This document shows, piece after piece, positions 30,631 through 36,895 of a DNA stretch of 36,895 bases. How positions within the stretch are numbered: the stretch's first letter is position 1; each line of letters starts with the position of its first letter. This DNA is from Spirochaetota bacterium (GTDB taxonomy: Bacteria; Spirochaetota; JAHITG01; JAFGFC01): NCBI GenBank assembly GCA_016931325.1, contig JAFGFC010000172.1, forward strand, positions 1-36,895. Reading direction: 5' to 3'. The translations under genes were made by a program, and so were the position numbers. Under the pieces are notes generated by a model, which was not told the origin of the DNA, searched no databases, and worked only from the letters and a program-made list of their open reading frames with translations.

Positions 30631-31242
30631 TCAAGGACCGTCCCCTTTCAAGTCCTCACGTCTTAAAAAAGATTTGGCTAATGTTACCAGATCAGCGTAA
30701 CGTATATTACTGCCAACAGGCAGACCATAGGCCAGCTTTGTGATCTTTGCGGGATAAGGGGCTAACAGTTTTGATATATACATGATCGTGGTTTCACCTT
30801 CAGCCGTAGGGGAAAGAGCAAAAATGATCTCCTTTATTGAATCTTTTTTAATTCTTTCGATCAAGGGTTCAATATTCAAGTCCTCTGATGATATCCCGTC
30901 AAGCGGAGAGATAATACCGAAAAGAATATGATAAAGACCATCAAACAATTTCAAACTTTCTATAATAAAAACATCCCGCGGATCTTCAACCACGCATATC
31001 CTGGACCTGTCCCTTTTCGTACTCGAACAGATGGCACAGATGTCATCCTCTGTGTAATTGCCGCAGATGCGACAGTTCTTGATCTGTGATTTTATCTGTT
31101 TAAGGGTGCTGGCCAGTGATAAGGCGAACTCGTCGGGAGCAGAGAGGATATAAAATCCAAGGCGTTCTGCGCTTTTTTTCCCAATGCCGGGGAGTTTAGA
31201 GAGAAGATTGATCAACTGCTGAATACTATCAGGGTAATTCAT
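30631..31242 (-). CDS. recR: Recombination mediator RecR
   Basis: At 203 residues it is the family length. It has the N-terminal helix-hairpin-helix LINLLSKLPGIGKKSAERLGFYIL, the C4 zinc finger CRICGNYTEDDICAIC, the Toprim segment RICVVEDPRDVFIIE, YHILFGIISPLDGI and a C-terminal TKLAYGLPVGSNIRYADLVTL. With RecO (and RecF) it loads RecA at gaps. It lies one base after ybaB, in the widely conserved order dnaX-ybaB-recR. A small GACGGT/ACCGTC hairpin (30619-30642) spans its stop codon. Confidence 0.96.
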   Translation of the reverse strand: MNYPDSIQQLINLLSKLPGIGKKSAERLGFYILSAPDEFALSLASTLKQIKSQIKNCRICGNYTEDDICAICSSTKRDRSRICVVEDPRDVFIIESLKLFDGLYHILFGIISPLDGISSEDLNIEPLIERIKKDSIKEIIFALSPTAEGETTIMYISKLLAPYPAKITKLAYGLPVGSNIRYADLVTLAKSFLRREDLKGDGP

Positions 31243-31243
31243 T

Positions 31244-31573
31244 TTACATTAAATTAGACAGATCGGGCATACCGGGAATATTCAGCCCGCCGGTGATCTG
31301 AGAGAATTCCTGGGTGATCATCTCCTGAACTTTGCGCTGGGCTTCACTGACAGCGGCAACGATCAGATCCTCCAGCATCTCCACATCATCAGGATCCACC
31401 ACTTCTTTATTTATTTTAAGACTTACGATCTCCTTTTTCCCGTTCATTCTTACTGTCACCATATCCCCTCCGGATGAGGCTTCTATTTCTTTGCTTTCCA
31501 GATCTTTCTGCACTTCTTTCATCTTTTCCTGCATTTTCTGGATCTGGGAAAAAATACCACCAAGACCTTTCAT
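31244..31573 (-). CDS. ybaB: YbaB/EbfC nucleoid-associated protein
   Basis: The 109-residue protein has the YbaB pattern: N-terminal helix GGIFSQIQKMQEKMKEVQKD, a three-stranded centre (SGGDMVTVRMNGKKEIVSLKI) and a C-terminal helix DPDDVEMLEDLIVAAVSEAQRK. It ends GGLNIPGMPDLSNLM, typical of the family tail. Members are dimers that bind DNA without strong sequence demand. The gene is between dnaX (18 bases) and recR (1 base). Confidence 0.94.
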   Translation of the reverse strand: MKGLGGIFSQIQKMQEKMKEVQKDLESKEIEASSGGDMVTVRMNGKKEIVSLKINKEVVDPDDVEMLEDLIVAAVSEAQRKVQEMITQEFSQITGGLNIPGMPDLSNLM

Positions 31574-31591
31574 GTTTTACTCCTTTATCTT

Positions 31592-33181
31592 TTAAGTATT
31601 GATAATTCTGCCTTTAAAAATTTCCCGGGCTTTTTGTATAACAGGCTCGGACTCTAATTTTTTATTATTTTCCGGCTGTGAGTTCTTTTCATAAAGGAAT
31701 TTTAGATCCATATCTTTATGAAAGAACTCTTTCACTATTTCTTTTATTTTTAAAAGGTTATCTTCATTGCTTAAATTATTGTAATTAAATTTTTTGTCAA
31801 ATGAAATATAAATGGTCTTTTCTTTCACGCCTTTGAAATGTCCCTGTTTTAAAAGGGAGCCTACAAATTTACTCTTCTCTTCCAGTTTGTTTATGACCTT
31901 GACCCATGTTTCTTTATCAGAGCCGCTGGTTGTTTCTTTGGCTGGTTTGGAACGGACAGAGGGTATTGTCTGGTTTGTTTGAGTTGAGGTATTTTCCTTC
32001 ATGGGTTCCGCGGGGGAATGAATATTCATTTTTTTTATTTCTTCTTCTCCAAATTCTTTTATATAATCATAAATAAATTTTAATGTAATCTTTTTATTAA
32101 TATTATGAAGGTTTAAAAGACCGATTTCCAGCAGGGTCTTGAATTGCGTGGTATAGCGGAAATGGTTCAAAAGTCCTGTGAGGTAGCGTACCATTTCATC
32201 CAGTACTTCTGTTTCAAAATGATCTGCCAGATTTCTGAACGATTCGATCTTATCCTGACTTTCTTCAAGGATAGAGGGTTCGGTTATTCCTATTTTAACA
32301 AACAGGATATTTCTTAAAAACTCCACCAGCAGGATGACAAATTGTCTCAGGTCTATCCCTTCATTATATATTTTATTAATGATCTCAAGACCTGAGGGTA
32401 TATCATTTTTGGTGATAGACCGGGTGAATTGAGAGAATATCTCTGTATCAGAAAGGCCAAAGAGTTGTCTCACTTTATCTTCCGTGATCTCGCCTTCGGA
32501 AAAAGCGATCAATTGGTCCAAGGCTCCCTGGGCATCCCTGAGACTTCCATCAGAATTTTTAGCTATAAGAAAAAGGGAATCCCCCTGAAACTTTACAGTC
32601 TCTTTTTTGGCGATCTTTTTCAAATGATTGACGATCTCGGGTATGGTTATTCTTCGAAAGTTATATCGTTGACAGCGGGACAATACGGTTATCGGTATCT
32701 TATAAGGTTCTGTGGTGGCAAAGATAAAGATAATATGGGGAGGAGGCTCTTCCAGGGTTTTTAACAGAGCATTAAAGGCTGATTCAGTCAGCATATGTAC
32801 TTCATCGATGATGTATATTTTGTATTTTGCTTTGACCGGAGCAAAGTTCACCTTTTCTTTTAGATCACGGATCTCATTGACCCCGTTATTGGAAGCCCCA
32901 TCGATCTCAATGACATCAAGTGAATTGCCTTCTGTAATTTCCAGACAATTATTACATTTCCCGCATGGCTCGGCAGAAGTGCCTTTCTGACAATTTAACG
33001 CTTTGGATAGGATACGGGCTGTGGAAGTTTTGCCAACACCCCGGGGACCGGCAAACAGGTACGCATGTGAGATCTTGTCATTTTTTATGGCATTGGATAA
33101 GGTCTCAGCAATAGGCTCCTGACCGACAAGTTCCTCGAATTTCTGTGGTCTGTACTTTCTGGCTATGACTGTATAACTCAT
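31592..33181 (-). CDS. dnaX: DNA polymerase III subunit gamma/tau
   Basis: The 529 residues start YTVIARKYRPQKFEELVGQE. They have Walker A GPRGVGKTSTAR (45-56), a four-Cys zinc module ending CGKCNNC, Walker B IIDEVHML, the sensor ATTEPYKIPITVLSRCQRY, and SLRDAQGALDQ. Domain III follows to about 365, then a Lys/Thr-rich linker (about 390-425) and a C-terminal alpha-beta domain (about 425-529). DnaX is the clamp-loader ATPase. The C-terminal part is tau-like but short. It is downstream of tRNA-Ser and the SRP RNA and may receive readthrough. The ATG is preceded by ATACTATATT, not a Shine-Dalgarno. Confidence 0.95.
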   Translation of the reverse strand: MSYTVIARKYRPQKFEELVGQEPIAETLSNAIKNDKISHAYLFAGPRGVGKTSTARILSKALNCQKGTSAEPCGKCNNCLEITEGNSLDVIEIDGASNNGVNEIRDLKEKVNFAPVKAKYKIYIIDEVHMLTESAFNALLKTLEEPPPHIIFIFATTEPYKIPITVLSRCQRYNFRRITIPEIVNHLKKIAKKETVKFQGDSLFLIAKNSDGSLRDAQGALDQLIAFSEGEITEDKVRQLFGLSDTEIFSQFTRSITKNDIPSGLEIINKIYNEGIDLRQFVILLVEFLRNILFVKIGITEPSILEESQDKIESFRNLADHFETEVLDEMVRYLTGLLNHFRYTTQFKTLLEIGLLNLHNINKKITLKFIYDYIKEFGEEEIKKMNIHSPAEPMKENTSTQTNQTIPSVRSKPAKETTSGSDKETWVKVINKLEEKSKFVGSLLKQGHFKGVKEKTIYISFDKKFNYNNLSNEDNLLKIKEIVKEFFHKDMDLKFLYEKNSQPENNKKLESEPVIQKAREIFKGRIINT

Positions 33182-33210
33182 AATATAGTATCTTTTTTCT
33201 TCTTCCCGCT

Positions 33211-33238
33211 AATTACTCAAAACTAAAAACTACATACT
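33211..33238. repeat. Degenerate heptanucleotide tract between the SRP RNA and dnaX
   Basis: Four consecutive 7-mers, AATTACT, CAAAACT, AAAAACT and ACATACT, all end in ACT. The word AAAAACT is also in the right arm of the tract at 8291-8325. Confidence 0.6.
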
Positions 33239-33247
33239 AATAAAAGA

Positions 33248-33522
33248 GGGCCGTGCACCCGGCATTGATATTTATTAGCAGGCTTGATAGAAACACAAGA
33301 CTCCACACAGGTGACTTGCCCACACTGAAGAAAAAATATCTACCGTTGCTCCCTTCCGGGCCTGGCGGGCTTTGATACCCCTCTTCCTGTGCAAGACCTG
33401 TGCTTCAACATCTGAAGCTTTTATCAGTTTCTGCTGATAAAATACCTCAGCCAGGGAATTCAGCCTCGCTATAGCGGATTGCGAGAAACAGGGCACCGCT
33501 GGCTCCCCGCCTAGCACGACCC
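33248..33522 (-). ncRNA. ffs: Signal recognition particle RNA, large bacterial type with Alu domain
   Basis: On the minus strand the 5' end carries the Alu-domain core GTGCTAGGCGGGGAGCCAGC, the block CGGTGCCCTGT and CAATCCGCTATAGCGAGG, all close to Bacillus scRNA. The S domain has the SRP54-binding hairpin CCAGGCCCGGAAGGGAGCA with a GGAA tetraloop (33357-33354). The ends close: GGGTCGTGC (33522-33514) pairs with GCACGGCCC (33256-33248), one G-U. Length is about 275 nt against about 270 in Bacillus and 114 in E. coli. It starts 9 bases after tRNA-Ser and probably shares its promoter. With Ffh and FtsY it targets membrane proteins. Confidence 0.93.
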
Positions 33523-33531
33523 ATTTAAATA

Positions 33532-33619
33532 CGGAGAGGGTGGGATTTGAACCCACGGGAGGCGTAACCTCCACGCGCTCTCCAGGCGCGCGCACTAGAC
33601 CGGGCTATGCGACCTCTCC
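33532..33619 (-). tRNA. tRNA-Ser (anticodon GGA)
   Basis: The minus strand folds as a class II tRNA of 88 nt. The acceptor GGAGAGG (33619-33613) pairs with CCTCTCC (33539-33533). The anticodon stem GCGCG/CGCGC frames the loop CCTGGAGAG with GGA. A long variable arm (GGAGG...CCTCC) follows, then the T arm GTGGG-TTCAAAT-CCCAC. The discriminator is G. CCA is not encoded. Confidence 0.95.
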
Positions 33620-33631
33620 AGATCGAGTAAT

Positions 33632-33659
33632 AATATAACAACCTGAAACTCAATAGCAA
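33632..33659 (-). promoter_or_regulatory. Sigma-70 promoter of tRNA-Ser and the SRP RNA
   Basis: On the minus strand TTGCTA (33659-33654) and TATATT (33637-33632) are 16 bases apart. The predicted start near 33625 is 6 bases before the tRNA. Confidence 0.6.
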
Positions 33660-33720
33660 GTATTTTTTAGACCACTTTTTTCTTTTAATAAAGGAAAATT
33701 TTCTGGTATCGATAATAGTA

Positions 33721-33750
33721 TTGCATATTCTGGATATTAAATCTTATAAG
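33721..33750 (+). promoter_or_regulatory. Possible promoter of the BMC locus
   Basis: TTGCAT (33721-33726) and TATAAG (33745-33750) are 18 bases apart. The predicted start near 33757 would overlap the AAAGAGG ribosome-binding site at 33751-33757, which makes the assignment uncertain. No riboswitch or operator dyad is evident in 33660-33766. Confidence 0.3.
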
Positions 33751-33766
33751 AAAGAGGTACAAACTT

Positions 33767-34075
33767 ATGGCATTTGAAGCATTGGGAATGGTAGAAACAA
33801 AGGGTTTAATCGGTTTAGTTGAAGCTTCTGATCAAATGGCAAAAGCCGCCAAAGTAAGGCTGGTGGCTTATGAAAAGATCGGAGGTGGATTTGTCACCAT
33901 CCTCTGCAGAGGTGATGTGGCGGCTGTCAAGGCCTCAGTGGATGCGGGAGCTTCGGCGGCTCAGAAAGTGGGAGAACTGGTTTCTGTTCATGTGATCCCA
34001 AGACCTCACAGACAGCTGGAGGATGTCCTCCCTATCGGCAGAGTAGCCGAACTTGAAAAAATAGGTGATAAGTAA
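33767..34075 (+). CDS. BMC-H shell hexamer protein (PduA/EutM-like)
   Basis: The 102 residues form a single BMC domain: [20 protein letters not shown] at the start, [39 protein letters not shown], and [16 protein letters not shown]. It is the canonical hexameric tile of bacterial microcompartments. The IGGG stretch at about 38-41 supplies the pore loop, so small polar metabolites could pass. It is the first gene of the locus, with AAAGAGG 9 bases before the ATG, 29 bases before the aldehyde dehydrogenase. The short acidic/basic tail ([11 protein letters not shown]) is modest compared with relatives. Confidence 0.95.
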   Translation: MAFEALGMVETKGLIGLVEASDQMAKAAKVRLVAYEKIGGGFVTILCRGDVAAVKASVDAGASAAQKVGELVSVHVIPRPHRQLEDVLPIGRVAELEKIGDK

Positions 34076-34104
34076 GAAATATTTTTTTACCGGGGAGAAG
34101 GGCT

Positions 34105-35523
34105 TTGAACGGCATTGATAATGAGACTTTAAAACAGATCGTTACTGAAGTTGTTGCCAGTGTTATAGATAAAGAACATCATCAGGGTTTCAGTTCCTCT
34201 GATTCCTATGGTGTTTTTTCTGATATTGACACAGCTGTTAAAGAGGCCTCACTCTCCCAGGCAGAGCTGCTTAAATTGAGTTTGGAAAAAAGGGCCAGGA
34301 TCATCGAGGCCATACGTCAATGCGCTCTCTCCCATGATGAAGAATTCGCCCGAGTGACTTTTGAAGAAACAGGAATGGGCCGGTATGAAGATAAGATAAC
34401 CAAGGTCCATATTGCGGCCACACGTACCCCGGGTTTAGAAGATCTGAAAACAGATTCTTTCAGCGGTGATCATGGATTGACCATAGAAGAACGTTCCCCG
34501 TATGGTGTCATCGGATCCGTCACTCCATCCACCCATCCTGTGCCCACTCTTATAAACAATGCTATCAGCATGATCTCAGCGGGAAACAGTGTGGTCTTTA
34601 ATCCTCATCCCGCCTCAAAAAAGGTATTTCAGTATGCGGTGGTACTCTTTAACAGGGCTGTTGAAAAATGCGGGGGTCCGGTAAATCTTATGACCTGTGT
34701 GACCGAACCCACTATCCAGACGGCTCAAGCCATGTTCGCTCATCCTGATATTGATCTGTTAGTGATCACAGGCGGTCCCGGCGTTGTCAAAGAGGCTATG
34801 AAATATGAAAAACGGGTGATCGGTGCCGGGCCGGGCAATCCCCCTGTTATTGTTGATGAAAGCGCTGATATGAAGAAAGCCGCAAAATCCATTGTCGACG
34901 GAGCTACCTTTGATAATAATATTTTCTGTACTTCAGAAAAAGAGATCTTTGTGCTGGAATGCGTATATGAAAAATTAAAACAGGAGCTTTTGCATTATCA
35001 TAGCTATGAATTGAGCCCGAGCCAGATAGATCAATTAACCCGGGTGGCTATTACCGATAACACCGGTGAACATCCTGTTATGAATCGCGAGCTTGTCGGG
35101 CGAAATGCTTCTGTGCTGGCCAATGCCATTAACCTTAAAATAGATGATTCTATCAGACTTTTAACGGGAGAAGTGGAAGAAAACCATATCTTTGTCAGAG
35201 CCGAGCAGTTAATGCCTTTTATGCCCATCGTCAGAGTGAAGGATATAGATCAGGCTATTGATCTGGCCATTAAACATGAACATGGATTTCATCATACGGC
35301 CGTTATGCATTCTTTGAATCTGGATCATCTTGATCAAATGGCCAAACGTTCAAAAGTGACAATATTTGTAAAAAACGGTCCTTCTATTGCTGGACTGGGT
35401 GTGGGGGGGCAGGGAACCACCACATTCACCATAGCCGGAACCACAGGAGAAGGGATAACCACAGCCAGAACCTTCACCCGTATGAGGCGATGTGTTCTGG
35501 TCGATCATTTCAGGATAGTATAA
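34105..35523 (+). CDS. BMC-associated CoA-acylating aldehyde dehydrogenase (PduP/EutE-like)
   Basis: The 472 residues match PduP/EutE: SPYGVIGSVTPSTHPVPT, VVFNPHPASKKV, ITGGPGVVKEAM, GAGPGNPPVIVDESAD, and the catalytic C275 in DNNIFCTSEKE. The family oxidises an aldehyde to acyl-CoA with NAD+ inside the shell. Residues 1-22 (IDNETLKQIVTEVVASVI) form an amphipathic helix followed by a Ser/Gly linker, the usual form of an encapsulation peptide. The start is TTG at 34105, supported by GGGGAG 6 bases upstream. Which aldehyde is made cannot be told, as the upstream enzyme is not in the window. Confidence 0.92.
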   Translation: MNGIDNETLKQIVTEVVASVIDKEHHQGFSSSDSYGVFSDIDTAVKEASLSQAELLKLSLEKRARIIEAIRQCALSHDEEFARVTFEETGMGRYEDKITKVHIAATRTPGLEDLKTDSFSGDHGLTIEERSPYGVIGSVTPSTHPVPTLINNAISMISAGNSVVFNPHPASKKVFQYAVVLFNRAVEKCGGPVNLMTCVTEPTIQTAQAMFAHPDIDLLVITGGPGVVKEAMKYEKRVIGAGPGNPPVIVDESADMKKAAKSIVDGATFDNNIFCTSEKEIFVLECVYEKLKQELLHYHSYELSPSQIDQLTRVAITDNTGEHPVMNRELVGRNASVLANAINLKIDDSIRLLTGEVEENHIFVRAEQLMPFMPIVRVKDIDQAIDLAIKHEHGFHHTAVMHSLNLDHLDQMAKRSKVTIFVKNGPSIAGLGVGGQGTTTFTIAGTTGEGITTARTFTRMRRCVLVDHFRIV

Positions 35524-35525
35524 TT

Positions 35526-35813
35526 ATGCAGTTAGGAAAAGTAGTAGGAACATTAGTGGCAACCATGAAAGATCCTAAAATAAAGGGAAATACGATAAAG
35601 ATCGTTCAAATGATCGATCTGAAAGGCAAGGCATTGAAAGATTTCGAAGTGGCTGTGGATACCGTGGGAGCCAAAGCAGGTGATTGGGTGATTACGGTCA
35701 AAAGCAGCTCAGCCCGTATGACACGCCTGACAGAAGATAAACCGGTGGATGATGCCATCGTGGCTATTATTGATGTTATTGAAGATAACGGTAAAATAAT
35801 ATATCAGGTATAA
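35526..35813 (+). CDS. BMC-P pentamer vertex protein 1 (EutN/CcmL family)
   Basis: From ATG at 35526 the product is 95 residues: MQLGKVVGTLVATMKDPKIK, KIVQMIDLKG, VAVDTVGAKAGDWVITV, the pore motif KSSSARMT and PVDDAIVAIIDVIE. Pentamers cap the vertices of the icosahedral shell. An in-frame ATG at 35490 lies inside the dehydrogenase and is rejected; the chosen start is 2 bases after its stop. It keeps the SSSAR pore motif of classical EutN and is probably the main vertex form. Confidence 0.93.
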   Translation: MQLGKVVGTLVATMKDPKIKGNTIKIVQMIDLKGKALKDFEVAVDTVGAKAGDWVITVKSSSARMTRLTEDKPVDDAIVAIIDVIEDNGKIIYQV

Positions 35814-35826
35814 GGGGTAAAATGAA

Positions 35827-36129
35827 GTGGTTATCGGAAAGATCACAGGCACGATAGTGGCTACAAGAAAAGACGAGAATCTTCTTGGCGGGAAATTTTA
35901 TATCGTTCGTTTAATGACCATGGATACTAAAATGACAGACAAATTTATTGTGGCTTATGACACGGTAGGTTCCGGAGAGGGAGAAGTGGTGGTTGTGGTT
36001 CAGGGCTCCTCCTCACGTATGACAGAGCAGACTCAGAGCGCTCCGGTTGATGCTTCGATTGTGGCTGTTGTGGACCTGCTGGAAGTAAACGACAAGATCG
36101 TATTTAAAAAATTCGAGACCAAGGTATAG
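35827..36129 (+). CDS. BMC-P pentamer vertex protein 2 (EutN/CcmL family)
   Basis: The 100-residue product opens MVIGKITGTIVATRKDENLL and keeps the family core: YIVRLMTMDTK, VAYDTVGSGEGEVVVVV, QGSSSRMTEQT as pore motif and PVDASIVAVVDLLEV. The start is GTG at 35827, with GGGG about 9 bases upstream; an ATG at 35822 is in another frame. It is 13 bases after vertex gene 1. A C-terminal extension (FKKFETKV) distinguishes it from its neighbours. Confidence 0.92.
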   Translation: MVIGKITGTIVATRKDENLLGGKFYIVRLMTMDTKMTDKFIVAYDTVGSGEGEVVVVVQGSSSRMTEQTQSAPVDASIVAVVDLLEVNDKIVFKKFETKV

Positions 36130-36139
36130 GGTATAAACA

Positions 36140-36409
36140 ATGCTTTTAGGCAGGGTGATAGGAACCGTTGTGGCGTCTAAAAAAGTACCTTCCTATAACA
36201 GTGTAAAATTGAATGTTATTCAACCTCTTGATGAAAATGAAAAACCTTATGGCCAGCCTATCATTGCAGCGGATGCCATCAAACAGGCCGGACGAGGGGA
36301 ATTGGTCTTTTATGTCCGGAGCCGTGACGCGACAGAAGCCTTTGATTCTTCTTTCATTCCGGTCGACGCCTCGATTGTGGCTATTGTTGACGAGATCAAT
36401 AAGGATTAA
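36140..36409 (+). CDS. BMC-P pentamer vertex protein 3 (EutN/CcmL family, diverged pore)
   Basis: The 89 residues keep the strands of the family (MLLGRVIGTVVASKKVPSYN, KLNVIQPLDENEKPYG, PVDASIVAIVDEIN), but the pore loop is YVRSRDATEAF and not SSSAR-M, and IIAADAIKQAGRG replaces VAxDTVGxG. It is the shortest of the four and is 10 bases after gene 2. It is likely a variant vertex with different pore chemistry. Confidence 0.9.
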   Translation: MLLGRVIGTVVASKKVPSYNSVKLNVIQPLDENEKPYGQPIIAADAIKQAGRGELVFYVRSRDATEAFDSSFIPVDASIVAIVDEINKD

Positions 36410-36414
36410 AGATT

Positions 36415-36705
36415 ATGATGATCGGTAAAATTGTAGCCAGTGTAGTGTCCACCATTAAACATCCTGCTTACAATAAAAAACCTGTCTATCTGGTCCAGCC
36501 TCTGGATGCCAATCTGAAACCAACCGGGATGGCAGAGGTGGCTGTTGATTATGTCTCAGCCGGAATAGGAGATCTGGTTCTTTTTGGCGGAGCGCCGGGA
36601 GTAGCCAAAGAAGTCTTCAAACTGGAGATGGCCCCTATCCGCAATCTTATCATCGCTATCATCGATACGATCGAAAACGAAGGTAAAACCGTCTACACTA
36701 AATGA
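36415..36705 (+). CDS. BMC-P pentamer vertex protein 4 (EutN/CcmL family, most diverged)
   Basis: The 96 residues begin MMIGKIVASVVSTIKHPAYN and have YLVQPLDANLKPTG and VAVDYVSAGIGDLVLFG. The pore region is GGAPGVAKEVF, and PIRNLIIAIIDTIE replaces the PVDASIVAIVD seen in copies 2 and 3. It resembles copy 3 more than copies 1 and 2 in PAYN and QPLD. It is 5 bases after gene 3. Family membership is clear; its place in the shell is not. Later genes of the locus may lie beyond the window. Confidence 0.9.
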   Translation: MMIGKIVASVVSTIKHPAYNKKPVYLVQPLDANLKPTGMAEVAVDYVSAGIGDLVLFGGAPGVAKEVFKLEMAPIRNLIIAIIDTIENEGKTVYTK

Positions 36706-36749
36706 TGGCCTCATTAACTTCGAACTTCGCACTGGTCAAATCCCAGCCA

Positions 36750-36890
36750 TCCTGTCCCGTGAAAATCGGCCCTCTGGAATTTCTTGGACCCCTAGAAATT
36801 GCGTAGCAATTTCCGGGACCAAAGCCCTGGAAATTCTGTGAATTTCTCAGGGAATTCCGAGGATTAAGTCCTGGGAATGCTCCGCATTCC
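36750..36890. repeat. Palindrome array, fourth copy (runs to the window edge)
   Basis: Perfect dyads are GAAATTGC (36795-36802) / GCAATTTC (36806-36813), GAAATTC (36830-36836) / GAATTTC (36840-36846) and GGAATGC (36874-36880) / GCATTCC (36884-36890), each with a 3-nt loop. The first has the same arms as 21919-21937 with a different loop, and the same CCCCTA lead. The word CCTGTCCCGTGAAA resembles 9796-9810. No gene is visible in 36706-36895. Confidence 0.75.
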
Positions 36891-36895
36891 TCAGG

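Noticed and set aside
33275-33595. Open frame of 106 codons on the minus strand
   Set aside because: It runs through tRNA-Ser and the SRP RNA; the translated TPPVGSNPTLSV is the usual artefact of reading a tRNA T-arm.
33660-33766. Cobalamin or other riboswitch upstream of the BMC locus
   Set aside because: The leader is too short after the candidate -10 box and no conserved box is visible.

Overview
The window reads as a chromosomal segment of a diderm (Gram-negative-type), AT-leaning bacterium. Evidence for an outer membrane is a partial LPS heptose epimerase, a LapA-like protein, a lipoprotein lytic transglycosylase and probable outer-membrane barrels. A Spirochaetota-like lineage is my best guess, from a UPF0164/PorV-like barrel, the unusual ArgS signature in place of HIGH, PEGA and class III cyclase genes, and a large SRP RNA with an Alu domain. 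The phylum is an inference. Most of the window is housekeeping. No transposase, phage gene or CRISPR array is visible.

Layout. 1-2811 (+): hldD (partial), miaB, a LapA-like protein and a TPR/SPOR protein, tightly overlapping. 2792-7038 (-): cheX, cheY, a PEGA protein, ftsY and nagA in one close-packed operon. 7105-8224 (-): two micro-genes, then a zinc-ribbon methyltransferase. 8345-11116: der (-), an array of palindromes, then tRNA-Cys and birA (+). 11126-16919 (-): a membrane class III cyclase, an armless HU-like protein, an HU-TM-LysM fusion, argS and xseA. 17169-21637 (-): a UPF0164 barrel with a consensus sigma-54 promoter, an HMGL enzyme fused to a Cache-like domain behind an unknown protein, and a small barrel candidate. 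22090-26102: DUF1573 (-), then slt and an M23 peptidase (+). 26201-33181 (-): dnaX, ybaB, recR, two NAD epimerases, a FolM-like SDR, folB, folK and a methyltransferase. 33248-33619 (-): tRNA-Ser and the SRP RNA, in the tRNA-scr-dnaX-yaaK-recR order known from Bacillus. 33767-36705 (+): a bacterial microcompartment (BMC) locus with one hexamer protein, a CoA-acylating-type aldehyde dehydrogenase and four tandem pentamer (EutN/CcmL) genes. The window ends before the rest of this locus.

Four things stand out. (1) The HU / HU-TM-LysM / cyclase operon could tether DNA to the cell wall. (2) Four different BMC vertex proteins sit in a row. (3) Several transcription units have near-consensus promoters whose -10 box ends only 7-10 nt before the start codon, which implies leaderless mRNAs. 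(4) Two families of intergenic repeats occur: clustered perfect palindromes with shared modules (about 9.7-10.1, 21.7-21.9, 22.9 and 36.8 kb), and degenerate heptanucleotide tracts (about 8.3, 12.4 and 33.2 kb).
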